Program-made: the position numbers and the translations under genes
In this document: positions 1 through 9,500 of the stretch, piece after piece
Layout of the letters: the number at the start of each line of letters is the position of its first letter
Position numbering within the stretch: position 1 is the stretch's first letter
Source of the DNA: Gudongella sp034004165
GTDB taxonomy: Bacteria; Bacillota; Clostridia; Tissierellales; Tissierellaceae
Reading direction: 5' to 3'
Length of the DNA stretch: 64,000 nt
Assembly (NCBI GenBank): GCA_034004165.1
Contig: JAVEXI010000004.1
Location: forward strand, 1 to 64,000
Notes under the pieces: model-generated
The model's input: only the letters and a program-made list of their open reading frames with translations
What the model was told of the DNA's origin: nothing
Database searches by the model: none

Positions 1-61
1 CACTCTCCATCAGTTTTTTCTAATTATATACCACCCACGGGTATATTTCAATAGTAAACTA

Positions 62-98
62 AAAATCTCGCGGTACGGGTGGCGTACCGCGAGATTTT
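62..98 (-). terminator. Rho-independent terminator of cstA
   Basis: A 16-bp perfect stem (62-77 with 83-98) around a 5-nt loop. On the minus strand it ends in a short T run, 33 nt after the cstA stop. It closes the cstA transcript. Bases 1-61 hold only a weak hairpin and no gene. Confidence 0.85.
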
Positions 99-130
99 AT
101 AAAGTTAAATCTTAATACTCATTTTAGAAT

Positions 131-1732
131 CTATTCGGCTTGTTTATCTCCAAATAGATGCTTGTATCCTTCAACTGCAAGTATTATAGCAAGAACGAAC
201 AAAGCAATCGGGAATACAACCAAGAAGTAGTTTCCTGTTGCAAGGTTTGCTTTCACTAAGAATACAAGAGCTAATAAAGTTACCGCCATCATGAATATCA
301 TCGGAAGAGTAATCATGCTGTAATTTCTTCCAGATTTCTTCAACCACACAGCGACTGCCAGTAATGAGAGTCCTGCGAGCAACTGGTTAGCTGATCCAAA
401 TATTGGCCAGATCTTTGCGAATCCACCAACTGCCAGCCATCCGCCTATTGCTACAGTTATAGCAGTTGAAACATACATGTTTGTAAGTGGATGCTGCTTT
501 TCTTGTCCAGGCTTATCAAAGAATTCTTGGAATATGAATCTTGCAAGTCTGGTTGCAGTATCCAGTGATGTTAAAGCAAATGCTGAAACAGCAAGAGCAA
601 CAAAGGATTTACCTACAGCAAACGGAAGTCCAAACTCAGTCATGAATGAACCAACACCGTTTGAGAATACGTTAACTGGTCCACCTTTTAGTAGCTCAGT
701 AAGCTCTCCTGATGATACATAAGCTGCTGATATAAGAGCTATTATTGCTAAAACACCCTCTATAAGCATTGCACCATAACCAATGAACTGTACATCTTTT
801 TCATTGTCAAGCTGCTTAGAAGTAGTTCCTGAACCAACCAGTGCGTGGAATCCTGATATCGCACCACAGGCAACCGTTACAAACAGCATTGGGAACATCC
901 AGCTTCCTCCAACATTGAAAGCTGTAACAGGAGCAAGTTGTAAGCCAGGTCTAGCAATTACTATACCTATAACTGCACCAGCGATCATTGCATATAGTAA
1001 GAATGAGTTCAAGTAATCTCTCGGCTGAAGAAGTATCCAGACGGGAGCTGTCGATGCGACGAAAATATAAACCATCATAATAACAATCCAGGTATTAACA
1101 CTTAATGAAATTGGATAGAGCGTTCCAAGCCATACCATTGCAAATAGTACGACTACTCCAACAACTGTTCCAACTCCCAAGTTTAAGCCTTTTCTGTATA
1201 CCAGATATCCAAATATTACTGCTTCTACAATAAACATCAATGATGTTGATGCAGCTGCAGGAACAGTGGCAAATGTACTGGCAACAATATTAGTAAACGC
1301 CGCAACTACCAAGATAAGTGTAAGCCATGCAAAGACTGAAAACAACTGCATTCCTCTTTGCCCCATATTTGCATTTATTACTTCTCCAATGGATTTCCCT
1401 TTGTGTCTGACAGACGCAAACAGTGAACCAAAGTCGTGAACTCCACCAAAGAAAATACTTCCTATAATAATCCAAAGTAAAACTGGAACCCATCCAAAGA
1501 TAGCAGCTTGTATGGGACCGTTTATTGGTCCAGCTCCAGCTATAGAAGCAAAGTGATGGCCCAAAAGTACAGCGGGTTTCGTCGGAACGTAGTCAACGCC
1601 ATCATTTATTTCATGGGCCGGGGTTCTTTTTCCTGGATCAATTCCCCACGTTTTTGCCAGCCAGGCGCCATATGTAGCATAAGCTCCGATAAAAACAACA
1701 ATTCCAATTACAACTAACCAAAGAGCGTTCAT
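131..1732 (-). CDS. cstA: CstA-family carbon starvation / pyruvate-peptide transporter
   Basis: Polytopic membrane transporter of the CstA family, whose members import pyruvate or peptides when carbon is scarce. The substrate cannot be read from sequence. About 533 residues are nearly all hydrophobic helices. The family hallmark HHFASIAGAGPINGP lies near residue 60 and GSGTTSKQL in the middle. It is the short Firmicute form, roughly 150 residues shorter than the E. coli protein. The ATG at 1732 is chosen because AGGAGGGG sits 5 nt upstream; an in-frame TTG at 1747 falls inside that ribosome binding site. It follows the small gene at 1763-2266 by 30 nt, so the two are probably cotranscribed, and it ends at the terminator at 62-98. 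Confidence 0.93.
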   Translation of the reverse strand: MNALWLVVIGIVVFIGAYATYGAWLAKTWGIDPGKRTPAHEINDGVDYVPTKPAVLLGHHFASIAGAGPINGPIQAAIFGWVPVLLWIIIGSIFFGGVHDFGSLFASVRHKGKSIGEVINANMGQRGMQLFSVFAWLTLILVVAAFTNIVASTFATVPAAASTSLMFIVEAVIFGYLVYRKGLNLGVGTVVGVVVLFAMVWLGTLYPISLSVNTWIVIMMVYIFVASTAPVWILLQPRDYLNSFLLYAMIAGAVIGIVIARPGLQLAPVTAFNVGGSWMFPMLFVTVACGAISGFHALVGSGTTSKQLDNEKDVQFIGYGAMLIEGVLAIIALISAAYVSSGELTELLKGGPVNVFSNGVGSFMTEFGLPFAVGKSFVALAVSAFALTSLDTATRLARFIFQEFFDKPGQEKQHPLTNMYVSTAITVAIGGWLAVGGFAKIWPIFGSANQLLAGLSLLAVAVWLKKSGRNYSMITLPMIFMMAVTLLALVFLVKANLATGNYFLVVFPIALFVLAIILAVEGYKHLFGDKQAE

Positions 1733-1762
1733 AATTCCCCTCCTCAAAATTAATAAATTTTG

Positions 1763-2266
1763 TTAAGAAACCTTATATAGCTTTAATACCTCCTCTCCTT
1801 TTTTATTTGATATTACAATTCCGTCCTTGAGAGATACTATCAGAAGCCTGACGTCCACCCAACCTCTTAGACCGAATGAAAATCCCTTATGATACTTAAA
1901 TTTTTTAACAAAATCAGATATATCTCCATCTGCTGTTGAAATATCATCAACAACTAAAACGCCAGTTATAAAACTAGACATGTGTTCAGGATGAGGTACT
2001 ACGAGTTCATCAATTGCTGAAATAATAGAGTTAGCAAAAGCTTCTATTGTATTTCTGTTAATAAAATCATGTTTTCTTAACAATATATGTTCGTTGTTTT
2101 CCATGCCGTAAATTTTTGCCTTTTTTACTAAAAAAAACCTTTCAGATTTTATGTAATATCTAGCATATAAGTCAAAATTCACATCGCCTACTGTATGTTC
2201 CTTATAAAGATCAAAGCTATTACGCAACCTGTCTTCAAGATAATCCATATAACTTTTAAAATCCAT
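1763..2266 (-). CDS. Conserved hypothetical protein upstream of cstA
   Basis: A soluble protein of about 167 residues that I do not recognise. It has no signal peptide or membrane segment. It starts with a charged, Tyr-rich helix (DFKSYMDYLEDRLRN), has a basic middle, and ends in strands with the pattern GLRGWVDVRLLIVSLKDG, which suggests a small alpha/beta domain. The ATG at 2266 is preferred because AGAGAGGG lies just upstream; the longer frame to 2284 starts before that site. It lies 30 nt ahead of cstA on the same strand with no terminator between, so a role tied to CstA (regulation or assembly) is a guess from position only. Confidence 0.75.
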   Translation of the reverse strand: MDFKSYMDYLEDRLRNSFDLYKEHTVGDVNFDLYARYYIKSERFFLVKKAKIYGMENNEHILLRKHDFINRNTIEAFANSIISAIDELVVPHPEHMSSFITGVLVVDDISTADGDISDFVKKFKYHKGFSFGLRGWVDVRLLIVSLKDGIVISNKKGEEVLKLYKVS

Positions 2267-2412
2267 TATGCCCTCTCTTTTCACATTAGTAAATTATTAT
2301 TAATATATTAGTATTTACAGCTTTATTGTACTACTACATAAATTCTATGTCAATGACTTATGCCCATAACTGGCAATAGCTTGCAATTAATCTCTTTTAT
2401 TATATAAAAATA

Positions 2413-3210
2413 TTAAATTACATAATTAAACATCCTCAAAACCTCAATATAATCGCCAGAATTAAATTTTAAAGTGTTTGAATCAATCTTTTCCATACTA
2501 GGATAAAATGATTTTTTATAAGCATCCTTATGATTTTTGAATCTGATTCTAATATCAAAGTTATCAGGTAGTTCTAGTTGACAGTCATTCATATCTCCTG
2601 TAAGAGCAACCCTTACTTCTTCTCTAATTAAATCAACAGCAAGCAGAGGGTGAATATTTATCGTTGAATTTCCCTTTCCCTCTTTGACAGCTACAGTTCG
2701 GATTTCAGGTATCACATTTCTTACAGTTTCACAAAGTCCTTTATCACCAGAAAGAAAAACTATTGGAACTTTATGATACGCTGCTATATAAGAATGTATT
2801 AGAAATTCGCTAGCCAATTGGTCGTTAATAGTCAGCCAGTCAATCATTGTATCCATAGTATGAGACAATGGATTGTAATCGGTTCCTGCTGCTGAATGAT
2901 ATCCTATGTAAATTAGACAGTCAAAAGATGAATCGAGTTCCTGAACCATTGAGTATAGCCCACCAGCCCAGCTTCTTACGAGCTTCGTATTTTGGGGTAA
3001 CATGGAATGATCAATATTTCTGCCGCTGTCATGAGCATCTTTAACAACTATCTCCGTTGCTCCAGCTGCATTGGCGCCTTCACAGGCTGCATTAACTTCT
3101 CTGGTCATCTGTAGCGCATAGGCTTCATACGCACTTTTATCTATTTCTGTTTCATCCCATGTTGTACAGCCGGATACACCTTCAATGTCTGCACTAATAA
3201 AGACTTTCAT
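2413..3210 (-). CDS. dppA: M55 family D-aminopeptidase (DppA-like)
   Basis: Zinc aminopeptidase of family M55, which removes N-terminal D-amino acids from short peptides in the cytoplasm (DppA of Bacillus is the reference). 265 residues, close to family length. The metal ligands are visible: Asp8 and Glu10 (ADIEGVSG), His60 (DAHDSGRN), His105 (GYHSAAGT) and Glu135, plus the active-site PLSHT motif at about residue 117. The start has GGGGGAAG upstream. A promoter reads leftward at 3247-3275. It is transcribed alone and divergently from rpsD. In a peptide fermenter it could recycle cell-wall D-Ala peptides; that role is inferred. Confidence 0.9.
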   Translation of the reverse strand: MKVFISADIEGVSGCTTWDETEIDKSAYEAYALQMTREVNAACEGANAAGATEIVVKDAHDSGRNIDHSMLPQNTKLVRSWAGGLYSMVQELDSSFDCLIYIGYHSAAGTDYNPLSHTMDTMIDWLTINDQLASEFLIHSYIAAYHKVPIVFLSGDKGLCETVRNVIPEIRTVAVKEGKGNSTINIHPLLAVDLIREEVRVALTGDMNDCQLELPDNFDIRIRFKNHKDAYKKSFYPSMEKIDSNTLKFNSGDYIEVLRMFNYVI

Positions 3211-3246
3211 AGATTCTTCCCCCTAATTTATTCATCTATTTACTTT

Positions 3247-3275
3247 ACTATAGCATAAAAACATGGTGTTTGAAA
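3247..3275 (-). promoter_or_regulatory. Sigma-A type promoter for the M55 peptidase
   Basis: On the minus strand TTTCAA (3270-3275), a 17-bp spacer and TATAGT (3247-3252) lie 37 nt upstream of the start codon of the peptidase gene. Confidence 0.6.
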
Positions 3276-3291
3276 AGATTTTAACATGAAT

Positions 3292-3306
3292 TGATAATCT
3301 TTATCA
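3292..3306. promoter_or_regulatory. Fur-family (Fur/Zur/PerR) operator overlapping the rpsD promoter region
   Basis: The 15-mer TGATAATCTTTATCA fits the 7-1-7 Fur-family consensus TGATAATnATTATCA with one mismatch, and contains the perfect inverted repeat TGATAA/TTATCA. It directly abuts the putative -35 (TTTACA, 3307-3312) of the rpsD paralogue, so a bound repressor would block RNA polymerase. Whether the regulator is Fur, Zur or PerR cannot be decided by eye. Confidence 0.6.
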
Positions 3307-3335
3307 TTTACATTTTGGATATTCTATGATAACAT
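3307..3335 (+). promoter_or_regulatory. Putative promoter of the rpsD paralogue
   Basis: TTTACA (3307-3312), a 17-bp spacer and TAACAT (3330-3335). The -10 is weak. It lies 50 nt upstream of the start codon and directly after the Fur-type box. Confidence 0.45.
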
Positions 3336-3385
3336 TTACTTGGCATAAAATATCGCGGCAAATTTCTTTTTGGAGATGATAATTT

Positions 3386-3976
3386 ATGGCAAAAATGATG
3401 GGTCCCAGATTCAAGCTATCCAGACGGCTTGGCTTAAATGTTTACGGGCATCCAAAAGCAATGAACAGAGCAAAAAAAGGTTCATCGCGAGCAGACAGAA
3501 AACTCTCAGAATATGGACTTCAGCTACTTGAAAAACAAAGGCTGAGAGCCTATTATGGGGTAATGGAAAACCAATTTAAGAAGTACGTTGAAAAAGCAAA
3601 AAAGAGCAGTGACCAGACTGGACATGCATTAGTTAGGATTCTTGAATCGAGATTAGATAATCTAGTGTACAGAATAGGGCTGGCATCTTCTATCCGACAA
3701 GCCAGACAAATGGTTGTTCATGGTCACATTCTTGTAAATGGGACTAAAATCAACATCCCCTCTTATCTTTGTAAACCGATGGATAAAATAGAACTAAAAG
3801 AAAAATCAAAATCAATCGATTTATTCCACGACAATTTTCTTACGGCTTTTGGTAGCTCTCTACCTTATATTTCTAAGGAAGAAGATAGTTTCTCAGGGAT
3901 ATATCTTCGATACCCTGAAAGACATGAAGTTCCAATTGAGATTGATGATCAGCTTATCGTAGAATTCTACTCATAA
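3386..3976 (+). CDS. rpsD: 30S ribosomal protein S4, cysteine-poor standalone paralogue
   Basis: Primary 16S rRNA-binding protein of the small subunit. The N-terminal S4 domain (MGPRFKLSRRLGLNVYG, then LSEYGLQLLEKQRLRAYYG) is followed by the S4 RNA-binding domain at about residues 85-150 (RLDNLVYRIGLASSIRQARQ). 196 residues, slightly short of the usual 200-210. The N-terminal four-cysteine zinc site found in many Firmicute S4 proteins is absent; the only Cys is near residue 130. The gene stands alone instead of sitting in the rpsM-rpsK-rpsD-rpoA operon, and a Fur-family box precedes it. I infer a metal-independent replacement copy. The start has GGAG about 10 nt upstream. It ends at a strong bidirectional terminator. 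Confidence 0.93.
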   Translation: MAKMMGPRFKLSRRLGLNVYGHPKAMNRAKKGSSRADRKLSEYGLQLLEKQRLRAYYGVMENQFKKYVEKAKKSSDQTGHALVRILESRLDNLVYRIGLASSIRQARQMVVHGHILVNGTKINIPSYLCKPMDKIELKEKSKSIDLFHDNFLTAFGSSLPYISKEEDSFSGIYLRYPERHEVPIEIDDQLIVEFYS

Positions 3977-3983
3977 GCTACAA

Positions 3984-4015
3984 TAAAACCAGAGTCATAT
4001 ATGACTCTGGTTTTA
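3984..4015. terminator. Bidirectional terminator between rpsD and the ABC permease
   Basis: A perfect 32-nt palindrome (arms 3984-3999 and 4000-4015) starting with TAAAACC and ending with GGTTTTA. It serves rpsD from the left and the convergent ABC permease gene from the right, overlapping the permease stop. Confidence 0.9.
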
Positions 4016-5686
4016 TTCTTCGATATCTCTTAGCCTTTTTTCTATCAGGTTCTTTAATATAATATAGTTTACTGTTATCGTTACCATAAATACTAAAGCA
4101 ATTCCCATCAGGAGAAATTTATGATTAATTATCGGAATCAATTTATATGACAAAAATCCTAAAGCCCCAAGGTAGAGGGAAGATATTGCCATCCCTATTA
4201 ACACATTTAAGTTCTGTTTCATTGCCTGCTGTGGGTTTGTCCATCCTCGCATAGGTCGTATTATATCAATAGTCATACCAATTAGTGTCATCTCTACACT
4301 ACCTAACAGGCCTAAAATTATTATTAAGATTACAGTAATAATGGGTAGTGGAATTATAAACAAAAAGCTTCCTACCACAAATATAGTTCCAAGCAGCTGA
4401 ATAAAAACAGATGCTAGCAGTCTTCCAACTACCTGATTTGATGCTGTTATAGGCATAGTCTGCTGTATCCATAGGTTAGGTCCTTCTCTAGAGAAAGTAG
4501 TAACCCCTACAGAATTAATCATGCCTAGAGATATTATTGCTGCAGCCCCTAACAGAATTACATATATGCTATCAGTTTGAATTACATTTTTAATGCTCTG
4601 TAAATCATTTCCCCCTGTAAAAAAACTTGATGCTATTACAATAGGAACTATTATTACGCCACCAACTGAATTCATCAAATATATAGGCGTTTTAAAGAGC
4701 ATTTTAAGCTCTTTCATAGCTAATGAAGTGTATTGTTTTCTTATTCTAAATACATTATTACTATTCTCATCCAGTATTATTGATTTATTTGACGAAGAAG
4801 TTTCACTATTACCAATTAAGCCTTGCAAATATAGTTTTTCTGATAAGAACATTACCGTAGCCATAATCACGAAAGTTACAATTAAATATAATGACAGATT
4901 AAATATCACAGTTGCAAACTTAACTGAAGTCAGTGCCAATGTCCCCCACATAGCTGGAGGGTTAATCATTCCTATTTTCCTCACTAAGAGCTGGGTATCT
5001 CTTGCCAAATTAAACATAAAATTTCTGTCACTAAATAGATTTTGTGACAGTGCGTTATTAAGTTTTATTTGCAAGAATACTATAATTGCTGTGAAAGTTG
5101 TGCCACTTATAATCCTAATAAGGTCTCTTCTTCCTTTTATATTGGTATATCTCATAAATACCAAAATTATAGCTGAAGCTAAAGAAAGTGGGAAGAAAGG
5201 CAGAACTATTGAAACTATTAATGCAATCACCCAATAAATTGGGCCAACATACTCTCCAATGCCGTAAATGATAATAAATGGCATAGACATCGGTATGGAT
5301 ACCAGATATTCACTTATGCTAAGAGAAGTTAGCTTTGCCCCAATTATTTGACTTGCAGTAACTGGAAGTGGTACTAACTGCTCAAGATCCTTTGAAAAGT
5401 AATACTTACCCATAGTCTGCAAAATTCCCAGAACAAAGATTATTAGCTGCGTACCGAGAATTCCAAGAAGGACGAAGTATGAAGGTTGTCCAATCATTCT
5501 GAATGATTCATACAGGATTTCTAATCCCTTAACAAAATAGATGTATGAAGGTATCAAAGATAATAGAGCCATACTAATCAGAATATAAGTCCACTTCCTC
5601 TTTGACTTTGTGAGAGTAAATATTATGGAAGTCAAGCCGAACGTAGAGTTTAAATCGGTTTTTATCAAGGACAAATATTTATTCAT
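4013..5686 (-). CDS. ABC exporter permease, about 12 membrane segments
   Basis: Membrane half of an ABC-2 type exporter. 557 residues with about 12 hydrophobic helices and a charged cytoplasmic loop near residues 295-325 (LDENSNNVFRIRKQYTSLAMKELKMLF). That duplicated six-plus-six layout is typical of large permeases paired with CcmA-like ATPases. It overlaps the upstream ATPase gene by 8 nt, so the two are translationally coupled and form one transporter. The substrate is unknown; such pairs export peptides, antibiotics or lipids. Its transcript ends at the terminator at 3984-4015. The ribosome binding site is weak, consistent with coupled translation. Confidence 0.85.
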   Translation of the reverse strand: MNKYLSLIKTDLNSTFGLTSIIFTLTKSKRKWTYILISMALLSLIPSYIYFVKGLEILYESFRMIGQPSYFVLLGILGTQLIIFVLGILQTMGKYYFSKDLEQLVPLPVTASQIIGAKLTSLSISEYLVSIPMSMPFIIIYGIGEYVGPIYWVIALIVSIVLPFFPLSLASAIILVFMRYTNIKGRRDLIRIISGTTFTAIIVFLQIKLNNALSQNLFSDRNFMFNLARDTQLLVRKIGMINPPAMWGTLALTSVKFATVIFNLSLYLIVTFVIMATVMFLSEKLYLQGLIGNSETSSSNKSIILDENSNNVFRIRKQYTSLAMKELKMLFKTPIYLMNSVGGVIIVPIVIASSFFTGGNDLQSIKNVIQTDSIYVILLGAAAIISLGMINSVGVTTFSREGPNLWIQQTMPITASNQVVGRLLASVFIQLLGTIFVVGSFLFIIPLPIITVILIIILGLLGSVEMTLIGMTIDIIRPMRGWTNPQQAMKQNLNVLIGMAISSLYLGALGFLSYKLIPIINHKFLLMGIALVFMVTITVNYIILKNLIEKRLRDIEE

Positions 5687-6407
5687 TTTCTGTCAGCTCC
5701 AAAAATATATTTTCTAGGGTGCCTTTTTCATTAGCTGCAGCTCTAAGCTCTTCCATCGTTCCATGTGCGATAATTTTCCCCTTATTTATGATAGCTATTC
5801 TATCACATAATCTCTCCGCAACTTCCATAACATGAGTGGAGAAAAAAACTGTCTTTCCTTGATTGCACATATCTCTCATAACTTCTTTTAGATTGAAAGA
5901 CGATCTTGGATCTAGACCAACCATAGGTTCATCAAGAATAAATAGTTCAGGGTCATTAATAAGGGCCGAAACTAGCACAAGCTTCTGTCTCATCCCGTGA
6001 GAATAACTACCAGTAAGGTTGCCCAATGCATCTTCAATATTGAAAAGTTTACTGAAATACTCAATTTTTTCTTTTCTAATATCTTTGCTTATTCCGTACA
6101 TATCAGCGATAAAATTAAGGTATTCGATACCCTTAAGCTTATCGTATATCTCTGGAGTATCAGGAACATAGCTGATCATCTGTTTAGCTTTCAAAGGACT
6201 CTCCCAGACATCTACGCCATTAAGAGAAATGTTTCCTTCATCAGGTTTTAAAAGCCCAACTATCATCTTAATCGTCGTCGATTTTCCAGCACCATTTGGT
6301 CCGAGAAAACCAAATATCTCTCCTGGTTTAACTTCTAGTTCTATACCATCAACTGCTCTTACTTTTCCTTTACCGTAAGTTTTTGCAAGATTCTTAAGAA
6401 TAAGCAT
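5679..6407 (-). CDS. ABC exporter ATP-binding subunit (CcmA-like)
   Basis: ATPase of an ABC-2 exporter that powers the adjacent permease. 242 residues with all signatures: Walker A GPNGAGKST (about 36-44), signature SYSHGMRQKL (about 135-144; serine-histidine in place of the common SGG), Walker B LFILDEPMVGLDP and the H-loop STHVMEVAE. The sequence has the COG1131-type pattern (YVPDTPEIYDKLKG). The start has GGGAGTG upstream. First gene of a two-gene operon, separated from the transhydrogenase operon by the terminator at 6481-6509. Confidence 0.93.
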   Translation of the reverse strand: MLILKNLAKTYGKGKVRAVDGIELEVKPGEIFGFLGPNGAGKSTTIKMIVGLLKPDEGNISLNGVDVWESPLKAKQMISYVPDTPEIYDKLKGIEYLNFIADMYGISKDIRKEKIEYFSKLFNIEDALGNLTGSYSHGMRQKLVLVSALINDPELFILDEPMVGLDPRSSFNLKEVMRDMCNQGKTVFFSTHVMEVAERLCDRIAIINKGKIIAHGTMEELRAAANEKGTLENIFLELTENE

Positions 6408-6480
6408 AATTTCACTCCCATCAATATTAATCTGTTAAAGCTTTATGTTAATATTATAACTTTCTATGCTTTTAAGCAAC

Positions 6481-6509
6481 AAAAAAAGGTGGAAGACCCA
6501 CCTTTTTTT
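6481..6509 (-). terminator. Terminator of the transhydrogenase operon
   Basis: A-run plus GGTGG (6481-6492), 5-nt loop, CCACC plus T7 (6498-6509). On the minus strand it lies 12 nt after the stop of the giant subunit. Confidence 0.9.
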
Positions 6510-6521
6510 GTGTTAACTACC

Positions 6522-9500
6522 TTATTTTTCCTCAATGAATTTTTCAAATTCTCTTTCAACATAATCTGTTGACACAGCTTGGTCAAACAAATTTGTATCC
6601 TCAACAACCATCAATCTGGCTTTCCCATCTTCAAAGTTGAAACCTTTGGTGTAAAGTATTTCTGGGCCTTCTGTTGGCCAGTAAGTGGCTCCGCTGAGTT
6701 TAAAGAGATTTTTGTATTCTGGTACTGCCTTTGACAGTTCTTCAGTAAGCTCTTCTACCTTCTTATACTTGTTAATTCTTCCAAGTATATGCATCATTTC
6801 ATTTACAACCTGCCAGTTAGAGTATCCTGTCAGAGGCGGAATCGCTGTGTTTGTCCACTGGATTCTTCGTTCTGTATTTGTAAATGTACCCTTTGACTCA
6901 GCATAGCTGACTGCAGGTAATACTACGTCTGCCTTTTCGCCTGACGGCGTTAGATATAGATCTTGAACTGCAAGGAATTCTAATCCTTCCAGATATTCTA
7001 CTGGTATATCTTCTCCAAAAGACATGAGACCTCTAATCTTCCTTGACTTGATGCCATCAACCACATTTTCCCATGGCATGTCGACTCCAAGGTCTGCAAC
7101 TCCCTGACTGTTGTTCTTTGGTTTAAGCTGAACAATACCACGTCTTGGTTTTCCTATATGACCTGATACTACTGCGATATCTGCAATAAGTCTTGCAGCT
7201 TCAACAGTAATGTAATTTTGGTCAAATATGATTACCGGTTTCTTTGCTTCAAGGTACAGTTCTGCAATGTCAATTGCCTCAGGTCTCGGCTGATAGCCTT
7301 CAAGTGAATCTCTTAATTCTTCAAAGCCAATTGCATTCTGAGGTGAATATCCTTTATCTATCATTACTTTTAATATTCCCTTCAGACATGAAAGGTCATT
7401 ATACGGACATATGATAGATGCTGACCATTCATTAATCTTATCATAACCGTTGTTTATTACTACCATTCTCGCTCCATTGTCGACTGCATCTTTAACTTTA
7501 AGAGCAGCTATGGTGTGATCTTTCATCATTTCAGAACCTATGACGAGTATAAAGTCTGACTGCCTAATCTCTTCAAAAGTGTTTGTAGAAGCATCATAAC
7601 CTAGTACATCTTCAATTCCACCGTAAGTCCTGTTGAAACATGTTACATTTTTGGTTCCAAGGAAATCAGTCGCAAATTTCTTAGCAATGTAAATTTCTTC
7701 GTTGGTCATTCTGTCGGAAATAGAGACAGCAACTGATTCTGGCCCATACTGCAGAACTAGCGATTGCATTTTCTTTGCTGCCATTCTTAAGCCTTGATCC
7801 CAAGTTCCTTCACTAAGTTCCCCTTCTACTCTTACCAAAGGTTTGGACAGCCTTGTCTTTTGTTTGCTTTGATTATAACCAAATCTTCCTTTTACGCACA
7901 GAAGACCTTCATCGACTTCACTGTTCTTGTCTGGTATTGCCCTATAAAGCATATCCCCTCTTGTCTCCAGATCAATGTTACATCCAACTGAACAGAAGGA
8001 ACAAATCGTCTTGGTTTTTTCTGTTTCCAATGGAACAGACTTGTCTATCTGAAGTCTTTCCTGCAGCGCTCCAACGGGGCATACGCTCACGCACTGTCCG
8101 CATGCGATACAAGATGTATCAGCAAGGTTAAGATCCAGCGCAGGTTTAACTATAGTATCAAAACCTCTTTCAACCAGACCAAGGGCACCATTATCCATCA
8201 CTTGATCACATACTCTGACGCAAAGTCCACATAGAATACACTTGTCTGTATTTCTAATAATAAATGGATGACTGTCATCTTCTTCTCTGTAATGAATTTC
8301 TCCATCGTATTTTCCTGGCTCTACTTCGTATTCATTGGAATAATTGTAAAGCTTACACTCAAAGAAATCGTGGCAGCCGCATTCAAGACATCTCGAGGCA
8401 TCTTTGACAGCTTGTTCTTCTGTAAATCCAAGATTGACCTCATTAAAATTGTTCTTTCTTTCTTCAGGTGATAAATGAGGCATTTGTGATCTGTATTCTT
8501 TAGGTCGGTCTTTATAGTGTTCTCTGGTAAGATGTGTTCTTTCTACGACAAACGGTCTTCTATAAGGTATTACATGTCCTTCAAGATAAGAGTTAATTAC
8601 GTCGACCGCTCTCTTTGCGTCGCCAACTGCTTTTATAGCAATATTAGCACCTTGATTGATTACATCTCCACCTGCAAAAATACCTTCTATATTAGTCTGG
8701 AAGCTATTCTCATCGACTGAAATTGTACCCTTTTTAGTCTTTTCAAGTATTTCAAAACCTTCCAGTGATGATTCCTGTCCTATAGCACCGATTACTAGAT
8801 CAATATCGAGATATTCAAAGTCTCCCTCAATTGGAATCGGACGTCTTCTACCAGAAGCATCTTCTTCTCCAAGCTCCATTTTCTGTAGCTTAATTCTTCC
8901 AGCTTTACCATTCTCTTCAATTATTTCGACAGGAGCAACTAAGAATTTGAATATTACGCCTTCTTCCTTAGCTTCTCTAATTTCTATCAATTCAGCAGGC
9001 ATTTCTTCTTCTGTTCTTCTGTAAAGCACGTAAACTTCTTTTGCCCCCAGCCTGACGGCTGTTCTACAGGCGTCCATTGCAGTATTTCCGCCACCAACTA
9101 CAGCAACTCTTTCGCCAATTTTCATATGTTCGTTAATAGTTGCTTTTCTCAAGAAGTCTATACCGCCAATTACTCCTGGCATATCTTCTCCTTTGACTCT
9201 TAGACTGGTGCTCTTCCAGGCTCCAATTGATATATAGCAGGCGTCAAAGTTATTTCTTATGTATGAAAGATCCAGTTGCTCTCCAACTTTTACGTTATTT
9301 ACAAATCTAACGTCTAATTTCCTAATAAGCTCAACCTCTTGGTCAATTACTCTTCCAGGAAGTCTATATTCAGGAATACCATATCTCAGCATTCCTCCCA
9401 TTTCAGGCATCTGTTCGTATATTGTTACTTCATGGCCAGCTACCCTTAGAAAATGTGCTGCTGAAAGACCTCCAGGTCCTCCTCCAATTACCGCAATTTT

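Noticed and set aside
26..50. Small hairpin ATATACC...GGTATAT left of the cstA terminator
   Set aside because: No T run follows on either strand and no gene is near; probably chance in AT-rich DNA.
4593..5237. A 214-codon open frame antisense to the ABC permease
   Set aside because: It is the opposite-strand shadow of an AT-rich membrane gene with a clear partner; no ribosome binding site and no recognisable protein.
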